Shown here in pieces: positions 1 through 64,000 of a stretch of DNA of 64,000 nt (positions are counted from its first letter, which is position 1; each line of letters opens with the position of its first letter). This stretch comes from Larimichthys crocea. Its lineage: Eukaryota > Chordata > Actinopteri > Sciaenidae. The translations under genes and the position numbers were made by a program. The stretch is taken from contig NC_040032.1 of the NCBI RefSeq assembly GCF_000972845.2, forward strand, positions 17,522,871 to 17,586,870, written 5' to 3'. A model generated the notes under the pieces. It was not told where the DNA came from. It saw only the letters and a list, made by a program, of their open reading frames with translations, and made no database searches.

Positions 1-201
1 CTTATACACTCGCAAAGCTTTTTCTTTAGATGTCTGTGTCAGTTTGTCGCAGCTAATAATGCAGCGTCCTCAGTTACTGAACACAGAAGCACTTTTATGA
101 AGTGTTTCACTGTGTCGACACTGTCAAATTGAAAATGGACAGGTACCTCAGTTCATTCACACTCTGCTGTGTCAGTGGATTGGAGTCTTTGTGCTGCGTA
201 G

Positions 202-12033
<11,832 letters not shown>

Positions 12034-12750
12034 TGTGCACTAATCAGTGAAGGTAAGACGCATTCAGCTTCTTCATAAACAGCTCTCAGTACAACTTGTA
12101 TGTGACGAGTGTTTCATGTGTTTTTCTCTCTGATCTGCTGCAGAACTGGAGACGCTGTGTTGTTGTTTTTTTGTCTTTTATCGACAAGGCATCTGCACCT
12201 CCTCCTCCTTCTCCTGTACTATGTTGCTAACTTGTACTCTTATTTCTGCCTGTGTTGTTTTGCTGTAAACTCCCCTCCAAAGTGTTGTTAGCTGTAGTTC
12301 TGTCAACTTACAGATCACCTCATTATTTAGTTTCCATGTCAGTATACAGCACGCAAGCTGCAATATGTTTGTTTCTTTTTTTATTCTTCAATACAGGCAC
12401 AATGTGCTGCTCTAATTACATTATCGTTGGTCTAATTAGAAAAGCTGTTACTGTATGAATTGGTCTCTTCTTGGTAACACCTGGTCATGGATTTATTCTT
12501 AAGCTTGAGAATTTGTATTTTCCTTTTTTTTTTTTTGTATTTTGTCACAGGCTTTGCTTTTCACACGTTTTATTGGAGTTAACAGCTTTCCATACTCACT
12601 TACCTCATATCCTTTTTGAGATACTTAGATACTTTTTATTTATTTATCTCCAACTTTTAATCTGAGTAAGGCCGTAGGCATAAGTGAGGGAAAAGATACA
12701 AAGGACCAGTTTGTATATTGTGTACAATAATAAAGAGTAACATGGAATTC
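12034..12750 (+). other. thoc2: thoc2 3' UTR, probably with one intron (12053-12143)
   Basis: Nineteen bases after the stop is a good donor (gtaaga). A pyrimidine-rich acceptor, ctgctgcag, ends at 12143, so the terminal exon likely starts at 12144. An exon junction this close to the stop (<50 nt) would not be expected to trigger nonsense-mediated decay. The 3' UTR is T-rich and leads to a poly(A) signal at 12729. Confidence 0.6.
12729..12734 (+). terminator. thoc2: thoc2 polyadenylation signal AATAAA
   Basis: This canonical hexamer lies about 700 bases after the stop and is followed by a T-rich region (12757-12795). Further AATAAA copies at 13029 and 13389 could give longer 3' ends. Confidence 0.6.
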
Positions 12751-15700
12751 ACATCATGTTATTTCTTTTTCTCTTTTTTTTTCCTTTTCTTTTTTGATGT
12801 CCCTTACAGTCCTTTTTGTGATTTTGTGTTTATCAGGTTTTTACATAATTTATAAAAATGCCAGTTCGATCTTGATTAAAATGTAGAATTGTAAAGAAAA
12901 ACCTGAAAAAAAAAAAAAAAAAAAAAAGCTCTGTACTCCAAAATGCAACTGTTTCAAAAATGACTTTTGGAGATTTTATCTGCTGTACTCAATGAGTGTA
13001 AGCCTTTTTAAAAAAAAAAACAAAAACCAATAAATAATAGTTTTCCTAGTGTGTCACTTTGATGTTGTCTGTTACCTTTCTTTCTTTCCGTCCTTCTTTG
13101 ACCTCTGTGGCTTTTTACTGTTTGTACCTCAGATCCAGTTTGAATGTCCGAACAGTTTAAAGTCTTCCTTGTGTAGCCTGTTGACCCAGAACACTCTGAA
13201 ATACATTTAAGGCTAAGACACTTGACTGAAACATGGTGTGATTGTTCAGATCCAGATAGCAGTGTTTCCTTAAGAGTCCTGCCTTCATCACCAGAATCAC
13301 ATTTATTTGATTAATTGTCCAGTTCCTAGATTGTCTGCAGTTTTCATGTGAAACAGTTGAATGTAACCTTTTAAATAACTTTAGAAATAATAAAAGAATG
13401 CGCAACTTGTGGCACAAGATCACACTTTAAATTCTTCTTTCATTTTGTTAAGTTTGGCCCAGTTGTGGTGTAGAAGTGCAGATAGTTATTGTACGGATCT
13501 TTGTGATGATGCACGTCGTACATAGTGACCCTCAGATCTTCAACAAGCCACCTGTAACAGCACCCACCTGTCAATCGAAGCGTCTCCCATCTTAATTATG
13601 CATAATTTAAGCCTTAATATAATTTGAACAGGTGAGTTCTATAAAAATTCACCCTCAGTACAGTCAGAAGCGTTATCTTTAGCTAAAGAGACCAAAACAG
13701 TTCTTTGTACCAGGCTGTAAACATGTTTATTTCTGCTGTGAAGTTGGACATTTTAACATGGTACTTCCACATTAGCTTCACTTCACAGTCATGGAGGTCT
13801 TCTTCATGTTCAGGACCCATAAAAATATTAGAATGAACAGATGCGGATGGCTATGGATGCTGTATTTATATTTTTAAAAAGATTTCCCTTTAGAGAACTC
13901 CCAAACTGTCAGTGTGTCATGACAGGGATAAATCTGATCTATCATCAGTCATTTTTATTTTTGTCATGTTTAATCGTTTCACCTATTTTTGCTACAAATG
14001 GACTTCAGTACTTAGACGACTCGAGATGATTTAATGTCAAAGCTAAGTAAATATGATGTGAAGTCAATCTGCAGAACAAAGCCAGAGAAATGAGATTTAT
14101 GTTTTCACAGGTAAAGTGACAGACTGAAAGTCCAAAAGATGAATATAAACCTGCTTTTATTAAGGAAATGTAATAAAATCCTTTGTACATGACCTCTCCA
14201 CAGAGGTTCATTGTGTCCATACATGCAACTCTCAGGGTTGAGGTACTTTTACAAATGAACTGGAAAAACTAAAACCCAAACTGGATCAAACGTCGTCATC
14301 GGACACTTCAACTAAACCAGGGTCCATTTTGGAGTTGCAGTTTGGTAAAAACTATCACCAAATTCACATGCACTTTATCTGGGGAGAGAAAGGATGAGAA
14401 AGTCTGATATACTAAACAAATGTAGGCGCACGATGATTTGTAGCATTTGTAGTTTTTTCTTTTTTTTCCCCTTCAGTTTATAAAAAGTTCACTTATACAA
14501 ACAGACAAATGTTTCATTTGTAGCTCTTTTTCCTCAATGTACAGTCCACCAGCTCACCTTCTGCATAATGCATAGACACAGAAAGCTTATCACAACCAAA
14601 GAAGCCATGGTGTGTTATCAGTTACCAAAAATGTTAAAGATTCACAGCTGCAGATACTGCATTTACATGAGAACAGCTTCTACGTGTGTACAAAGTGTAA
14701 ACCATAAGCTCAGTTAAACCATTTTGAATATGCTGTTACATAAGAAGGGGGGTCGCTCCTCTAGTCCCTAAGGATTTATAATGATTTCATCAATATGGCA
14801 CTAAGTGATTAAAAGCGGACCTCATTTCAATTTAGAAAAAAGAAAAAAGGTTTTGTTTCAAAATAGTGGCAGTTGAAACAAATCTCATGTTTGATTTAAA
14901 AGAAGCATCTAAGTGAATACAGAGTCGGTCGTATACGATGATGTCCACCATCTAAGCAGTTTCAGATGACCACTAATTTCATATTATTGATATTTTCCGA
15001 GTAAAAACTGGGGTACAGTGTTGTCACTTTAATTGATGCTTAACCCTATCGATTCGATTGCTTGTCCTAAATATTATGAAATTGAAAATAGTCTTATAGT
15101 AAAACAAGAAAATGACTTTACTTCACTAAATATAACATTTATCCAACTTAAGATTTTCACCACAAAAATATGTCTGTAAAGGATTCAAATGACTTAATAA
15201 GTACTCTAGGACATTTTGATTGCAAATCATGGCTTTTTTTTTTTTCTTCTTCTTCGACGTCAAAATAGAAAACAACTGAAATCACAACAGTTCATCTAAT
15301 TGTCAATGTTTTGCCCTAAGTTCCACAGATTTGAATTAAATTTAAATTGCATTGCCATGACGCCCAAATGCTCCATAAGGCACTACGAGAGGCAAAATCT
15401 CATGTTTCCCGAAGCAAAAGTCCTGTTGCGTCATTGCCCTCTGTTAGTGTGACGGGCCTCACAACCCAGAATGAGCACTTGTTGACTGGTAGGCTTGTGT
15501 CCAAGCTGATGACAAAAAAGGCTGTTGTCTCCAGGATGCCAGCCTCGGGGTGTCGGGGGTCACACAGAGTGGCTGTTTCCATCCAGACGCTCCAGTGGGA
15601 ATCGACACATTTCACCTCTGCAGAGCGATGAGAGACGTGCAAAGAATAAGGATCAGATTCAGCTGCTGCTGCTGCTGCACTGTAGGAACTCTTTTAAGTT

Positions 15701-16540
15701 AGTTCAACTCAAAAAAGAAAAGCAAGGCAAATGAAATTAACTCAAAGCAACATTGTGGTACTTTTCTACCATAAAATAAAACATTTAAATCACGTTGATG
15801 TGATCTATAATCAGGTGAATGGTGTCTCTTTCATTCATATGTGTGTTCTTGGTATGATCATCCATGAAAAGTACATAACTAAGTCACACACCACCAAATA
15901 TTTCACTGATTTTGGTAAAACTGGATCATATTTTATGGAGAAAATGTTTTCTGGTTTTCCCTCTGATGTCCTCTGGCTGCTCCGCCTCAACTCTCTGTGA
16001 TTTACAGAGTTTATTGATGGGCAGTAAAGTAAACTGCATCCAACTGTAGTTGCTGTTAGCTCATGTTAGATGAGTTTGTCAGCCAGACTGAGCTAGAAGC
16101 CGGCAGACAAGAGCAAATCTTTTAAAAGGCTGAAAGATCTTGCTGGCTTGCTTGACGTTTGGCGGTTTGCAAAGTTGTCGACTAGCTACTTTTTGATCAT
16201 TAGTAATATAATCATAACAAGTGCACTGTCCATATACAGTGGTATACCACAGTGGTATTACACTCTGGAACTAGGAAACTGGGGCCGCTACATTGCATCT
16301 CTACATAATATTATAATATAAAGTTGAATTTCATGAGTCTTAAAAATGTAAGTAAGAGTTCGTTCAACTCATTTTAAATCAGAACAACTCAACATTTTAT
16401 GTTAAATGAACTTGAAATCAATAAAAACTATAGATTTAAATAAGTTAATGTTAAAACATGAGTTGATTTCACTAAATTTCTGTATGTATGATGGTCCAAC
16501 TGACACAACATGCAAACAACAACAATAAAGATCATACCCT
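12751..16540. other. Interval between converging genes; gria3 3' UTR on the minus strand
   Basis: It is AT-rich, with an A tract at 12906-12927, one family-A repeat copy (13541-13805) and a higher-complexity segment at 15347-15642. The gria3 3' UTR must start at 16540 and run left. Minus-strand AATAAA candidates (TTTATT on plus) include 16010-16015 and 14156-14161, and I cannot tell which is used. Confidence 0.6.
13541..13805 (+). repeat. Dispersed repeat family A, partial copy
   Basis: It shares with the other copies caagccacctgtaacagca, a central gtaccaggctgtaaacatg and the end gcttcacttcacagtcatgg. I call 'plus' the orientation whose 5' end is catagacagtataaaa. This copy lacks that 5' end. 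Confidence 0.85.
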
Positions 16541-58326
<41,786 letters not shown>

Positions 58327-58494
58327 CTAGAGGAGCACAGGGAAAAGAGCTACATTGTTGTTTTTAAAGCACATAAAAGTTGAGGCACACCTTAACCCGT
58401 TTAAAGGCTTTTAACCAGCAAATATTAATAAACGTATGATGCACTGTGGAGCTTGTAAGAACAAACCTGCAGCTTATGATACCTCTGAGTAATT

Positions 58495-58961
58495 ACCAAG
58501 CGGCAACTTCTTCTTGCCAAAAGTGCCAAAAACTGCAGCTCCTCAAGCGGTCACTCGAGGCTGGCTACAGATCTTCATAAGCCCCTATGTTAAAACGTTT
58601 CTTAAAAGGTTTACAGCCTGGTACCAAAAAACATTTTGGTCTCTATAGCTTACTTCAACGAAGAAGATTACCTTTATTGATCCCCCAATGGGTAAACCAC
58701 ACACACATAAAGGGCTTATAGATGGTGGAGTGATGAGTGGTGAACTGGCACCTCTCCAGTCCATACTGGACTCGAACCGGACAAGTCTCTATGGACTTAA
58801 CCTCCATTTTTATAACAATACCTCAGGTCTGCCAATGATTCACGTTTTTGCCCATTTTTGGATCAACCAGGAGGCGGCAGAGGCCAGAGCCACCACACCT
58901 CTTCATAAACCTGCAGGTGACATCACGGAAACGACGTCCTATATTTTATATTGTCTATGAT
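58495..58961 (-). repeat. Dispersed repeat family A, interrupted copy
   Basis: It starts near gcggcaacttcttcttgcca and ends atattttatattgtctatg. Near 58660-58740 unrelated sequence (with cctttattgatcccccaatg) replaces part of the family body, perhaps another insertion. Confidence 0.8.
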
Positions 58962-61900
58962 AATAACCAAAGATAAATCAGGAGGTGGGGCATGGGACAT
59001 GTTCTTGCATTATATGCATTAACAGTTTGTATATTTATACAAGAATTAATATCAGAGAAGTCTGACAAAAAGTTAAGGAAGACGGTATAAGAGAAATAAA
59101 ATAGACAAAACATATTCAGGAATAGAGAAAGGAAAGACGATATGGAAAAGGAGTCCACAGAGAGATCGATATAGCCACAAAAGATTAAGCTGTGGTTCCC
59201 ATTTGAAAGACAGAGAGGTTACAGAGCATAATTAACCAAGTCTTTAACTGGGAAATGGCTGAGTGTCCCATGCTGCCTTAGCAGTGTGTCACTGGAGACC
59301 ATCTCAGTTATCTGCCTCACTCAGACTCACACATTTAAGGCTAGACTTGGCACAAGTAGAGAGCAAAGACACAATGATAAGATGACAAATAATCTGGAAA
59401 ATGTAGTTAAATGGACTGCTAAATAAGCAGTTAAGCAAGCACAATTGGAGCAACTCAGTGTTGTGTTTACTGCAGAGCTCACTGTGCAATGGGATGAATC
59501 AGTCACTGAGGTGTATGAAAGGAAGAAGCTGAGCTAACAGTAACCTGGCTGAGCGCCGCACTGAAAAGACACGATAAACCTGCAGGAATTTGGAGAATAC
59601 CACTGACGGTTTACTAAGGAGGTTAGGGATACATGGTCAGCAGTCATGATGGGCCACAAAGGCAGTTTCTAAATCAGCCGAAAAATGAATAACAGCGACT
59701 CGAGCTGAGAACAAAAGAAACCAGAAAGCTTTTGTTATATTCATTTAAAATAGTTAAGGTGAGGGAAGTCATTTGTGTTTCTACATTACCTTTGGGAAAA
59801 CAAACAAGAGTTCTGGCTAGAAAATAAACAAGAGCAGCAATCAGACGAGCAATTTAAGAAACAACACGTCATGCACCTTCAATGACACTTCAAGTTTCTT
59901 ATTTGTTTTGAGTATTTGTTTCAGGTAATTGTTTTGAATATTTGTTTCGGGAACTTGTTTTGGTATTTTTTGGGGGGTATTTGTTTGAATATTGTTTGTT
60001 TTGTTTGACAGATTTTGATTAATACATATATGTATGTACTATGTTATATGAATTGTCTAAATTAGATTTCCACTGAGGTTAATGTTTTGAGCAGGAACCC
60101 CTCGCTTTATATCCATTCATCTGATTAACTGTTACAGTAAAATCAGTGGTGATATTATCAGTTAAAGGGTGGCATTGGTAAATTTTGATTATAGAGCTAG
60201 TGCAGTTAAAAGGCAGTGAAGGTGAACTGTGTGATTTACTGGGATTTTTCCAGGAAGCCAAAACCTCCCGCTGAGCTATTTGAAGGTTTTATGGAGCCGA
60301 TTCAACAAAGCATCTGTTATGTGAGGACAAACACGGTGACACGCTCACTCACAAACTGAAAATGTAATGGATAATACCATCTGATGTTTGGTTCTCAAAA
60401 AGGGTTAAGAAACATTTAATTTCATCGTAATTACGTATATTATAAGATTAACAATTATAGGTTTAAATAAAATGAACACAGTATGGCTCCTACTAATCTT
60501 AACGTCCAGGGATGAACCAAAACTACAATAAAATTTTCACACAAGTAATGTACAATATTTACGTTTACATCATTACTATTTTGGATAATAGGTGCAGAAT
60601 TACTATGAAGAAAGTGACTGGCCGACTGGCTGATTGACCTGCAGTAACAGGAAATGGGTCACTGCCACAGGGCTTCATGTGGCTTTTTAAAGGAATCAAT
60701 CTCTTTTAAAACATCGATCTGCCTCTGTGAAACAACTGTGACGTCACACCAGCTTTGTTTTGGAGTTCAGGATGATTTTTACTTGAATTAAGTTTGACTG
60801 AGTTGACTTTACAACACTTGCATGAATTATATAGATAATATTTAGTATTTAATATTCATTTTTACAAATTACTGTATGGGGTTTTCTATTTTTGCAAAAT
60901 GTCAAGATTAAAATGTTTGTGTTCAAGGAAAGAAATAACGCTCAATTTAATTTCTCCACAAACTAAGTGACTATGTTTACCTCCTTCCAGTTCATTGAGG
61001 CTGTGAGACAAAACTTATAAATTTGGATGAACAGCAGCCATATAAAAAAAAAAAACGCATCATGTAGGAAGAGCGGTGACCCTTGAAAAAGTAACATCTT
61101 ATCAAGCAGAAAATATATTAATAAACCTAAAACAGCGGAATAAATAACAGCTCCCAAGATAGATAATGACAGCCCACATCAGAAATTTGCATTTTTCCAT
61201 TATGTGAAGAAGAGCACGCAGAACATGTTGAGTGGTCGTGAAAATGCACGGCGACTGGAGCTCATTACGAGCCGTATTGAGTCATAACTAACAGACAGAA
61301 AGAACTGGTTCACCACCATCCAACACGCGACAGCTGACTGGACTAAATGAGCAGAAGCAGCATCTCATGCTGTGTTGCCCTTTTTCTTTCAGAGCAGAGA
61401 TAAAACTGCTGATTCCATAAAATAATGCATATTATTACGGGTGCTGAATAAGCTGGTGTAAAATGTGTTTATGTAAATACAAGTCAGCTACAGAGCCTCT
61501 CTGCTGGCAATACACAGGCTAAATGAAAACTGGTTCTCACTCTCTATCATAGTCAAGTGATGCATAACATCCCTGCAGCACAGCGCAGACTGCTCTTCAT
61601 TATCATGGCTACTGAAGCTGTATGTATCCTTCCTATGTTATACAGAAATATAAAGTGCTGATTAATACTTTAGAGTTTGGGTGTGTTTCACAGTTGTTCA
61701 TGCATTATCTGCGAAGGTATACATATTATAATGCCTTGTCTTGGACTATTAAACATGCCTTTTTAATGTTAAAGTGTTGTTAGACCTGGATTTTAAACTT
61801 ACCCCTCTTTCCCTCCCTGGAAAATGTTTCTCGCTTATTGTTCCTTTACTTGCATGTTTGACCTTCACTGTGCATAATGATGTATGTGCATCTGCTGAAA

Positions 61901-62046
61901 GGGGAAAGTTTCTTCTGTACTCACCTTAAAAGGCAACTTTGGTATTTTTCATGTTTTTGTGTCAAAGTGACTAATGGGAACAATAAGTTTTGAATTTAGT
62001 ACAGGACTGAGTGAGAGTGCTGCAGTCACAAACCAGGCTACAACCA

Positions 62047-62507
62047 CAGACAGTATAAATATGGACGACGTAACCGTGACATCACCCACAGGTTTCTGAA
62101 GAGCTGTTCTGATCTGAGTGTGGCAGCTCTGCCGCCTCCTGGCTAATTTAAAACTCTGCAAAGATGTGGATCTTCGGTGAAGCTGAGGGGGCTCAATGAC
62201 ACCTACTTGCTCAAACAAGCCACCTACCTGTCAGTCAAAGTGTTCACACTGTTAATTCTGTATAACTTTAAGCCTTAATATAATCTGAATGTTTGAGTTA
62301 TATGAAAATTCAGACTCTGTACAGTTAGAGACCAAAACAGTTTTTTGTACCAGGCTGTAAAAATGTTTATTTCTGCTGTGAAGTTAGACATTTTACCATG
62401 GGGGCTTATGGAGACTGACCTCTGTCGCCAGCCTCAGGTGGACATTTGAGGAACTGCAGTTTTTTTTTTTTTGGTACTTCTGCATTGGCTTCACTTAATA
62501 GCTACGG
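62047..62507 (+). repeat. Dispersed repeat family A, near full-length
   Basis: It starts acagacagtataaatatgga and ends near gcttcacttaatagctacgg, with an internal T12 run. It is the most complete copy in this orientation. Confidence 0.87.
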
Positions 62508-62998
62508 AGGGCATGGCTTGGTTACAATGTAATCCTTATATCTTAAAATCCAAAATGCTGTACGTCCAATAAGACGACTCTAAAGAGAAATCAAAACATT
62601 TTCTATTCCTTTTATTTGATCCACTGTGTCTGACCAAGTCTCTCACTCAAGGAGAAGTCTCGTTCTGAAATCTTGAGGTGACTTGTTACAGGAAGTCAGC
62701 AGTGAACATAAGAGCATAGTAATGCACCAGCCAAGAAGAGAAGTCAGTTGTGTCGGAGTAAAGGAATGAAAATGAATGAGGACTTTGAATTCGATGGCTA
62801 TTTATTTGAGCCGGAGGTTTAAGGATAAGACTACAAATAGAAGAGCTGTCAAGGAGAGTGAGAGGGAGGCGAAAGGCAGAGGAGATGAACCAGCTGCTGC
62901 AAGGCTGCGAAACTCTGGAGACTGATGATGATCCTGTGGGTGATCCTCAGTCCACAGAGGAGATTTCACGGATCAGATCAAACAAAAGAAAAGAAATA

Positions 62999-63110
62999 CA
63001 GAAAACTATATTAAGGCTTAAAGTTTTGCATAATTAACAGCATGGCGGCTTGACAGGTGGGTGTTACAGGTGGCAACATTTGAGTTTCAACAGCTTTTCA
63101 TAAACCCCTT
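62999..63110 (-). repeat. Dispersed repeat family A, fragment
   Basis: It runs from actatattaaggcttaaagt through ataattaacagcatggcg to tcataaacccc, with internal deletions. It faces the copy at 62047. Confidence 0.75.
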
Positions 63111-64000
63111 CAGGCTTCCTCCGTCCAAGTGGTTCAGTGACCCAGATTCCTTATCTGGACATCTATGCACATTTAATTGAATCCGAAGGTAGCATTAGAT
63201 AAAGTGTGTCTGTAAATAACCAACATGTTTATAGCCGACTGTTTGATCTGGGCTAAAGGCTTTTAAAGATTTAGTTGGAGACAACAGTCATGCTGCAAAA
63301 CTGTATGACTGTTCTCCAGCAGCCTCCCACTCAAGCTAGATATCCATCTAACTGTCAGCAGCATCATTTAGCTATTTACATCACTGACAGTGAATATTCA
63401 TGTGTCTCGTGAGCCTCAAATCTTTGGTTTGGTTATTAATACAGCTGTTTAGTTTCAATTCGATACTTCATAATTATACCTAACTCCTATCCTAAAGTAG
63501 ACGTAAAGCAGCATGGTTCTCTTTCAGACTTGTCTTTAGCGTTCATGTGCAGAATAAACGGATGACATTTGCTGTGCCGTGCAGTGCTGACCTGTACTAA
63601 CGTGCATCATTTCATCAGTTTAAAAAACACACTGGTGACTGGTGGCTGTTACTAATGGACATGTGAGCTGACAAGTTCCCAATAGAGCTCCTAAGTATTC
63701 AGAGCACAGTGACTCAGCTGACATGTCCGCCCTCCATTCCCCTGCTGGTGACCTTCACAGCGAAGTGCTCGGCAGACAGCACTCAGATCAGGTATGGCCT
63801 TTAATGACAAGTGGCTCTCGCTGGGTGACACCACATTAGCCACTCAAGAGTCTGAAGAGGCAGACGTGATGCGTGTGTCCTCATGTCTGACACTCGGGGA
63901 AGGTTAAGGAATTCAAAAAAGTGGTATTAGAGTGACTGTCCTGTCTGAGTACATTGTGACTGAGTCTGATTATAGATAAGAAGCTGCGCCGCTGACCTGA

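Larger units (their letters stand above)
58327..64000 (-). other. gria3 intron 3 (partial), runs off the window
   Basis: No exon 3 (about 240 nt expected) is found up to 64000. It contains family-A copies at 58495, 62047 and 62999. Near 59890-60010 is a degenerate TTTGTTT-rich stretch. Nothing else is recognised. Confidence 0.65.

Noticed and set aside
58327..64000. Search for gria3 exon 3 on the minus strand
   Set aside because: No frame resembles the conserved amino-terminal domain sequence expected there; the open frames found are in repeats or AT-rich intron.

Overview
This is vertebrate nuclear DNA, most likely from a teleost fish. It shows spliced genes with GT-AG introns, microsatellites, and many interspersed repeats of kinds typical of fish genomes. 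There are no prokaryotic or viral genes, CRISPR arrays or RNA genes that I can support. Two genes account for all convincing coding sequence: the 3' two thirds of thoc2 (plus strand, about 249-12750) and most of gria3 (minus strand, coding exons 58326 down to 16541). They converge tail to tail with about 4 kb between the thoc2 end and the gria3 stop codon. As I recall, human Xq25 has the same arrangement.

thoc2 (1-12750). Twenty-four coding exons plus one probable 3' UTR exon are visible, and the 5' part lies left of the window. The joined exons keep one frame for 1046 residues and end in the vertebrate THOC2 C-terminus (...KKHHKSSDKHR). Two introns look U12-type: a GT-AG one at 1674-1832 and an AT-AC one at 11418-12005. 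The AT-AC intron is needed to reach the true C-terminus, because straight reading runs into a stop inside the splice site itself.

Intergenic and gria3 3' UTR (about 12760-16540). This is AT-rich, with one dispersed-repeat copy and an unexplained segment open on both strands at 15347-15642.

gria3 (16541-58326, minus). Exons 4 to 16 of the usual AMPA-receptor structure are present, including the mutually exclusive flop (23567-23681) and flip (17957-18071) exons. Together they code for 723 residues, from the mid amino-terminal domain to the PDZ-binding tail ESVKI. Exons 1-3 are not in the window and lie beyond its right edge. The Q/R site is genomically glutamine. At the end of exon 13 the R/G editing site sits in a long exon-intron hairpin with an A:C mismatch at the edited base, which matches the known ADAR substrate.

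The gria3 introns (up to 13 kb) hold about ten copies of one roughly 0.5 kb dispersed repeat in both orientations, two foldback elements with long terminal inverted repeats, a small MITE, a LINE 3' fragment, a nested insertion and a perfect 19-bp hairpin. THOC2 is the scaffold of the THO/TREX mRNA export complex and GluA3 is a synaptic glutamate-gated channel. They are neighbours by conserved synteny and are not known to act in one pathway.
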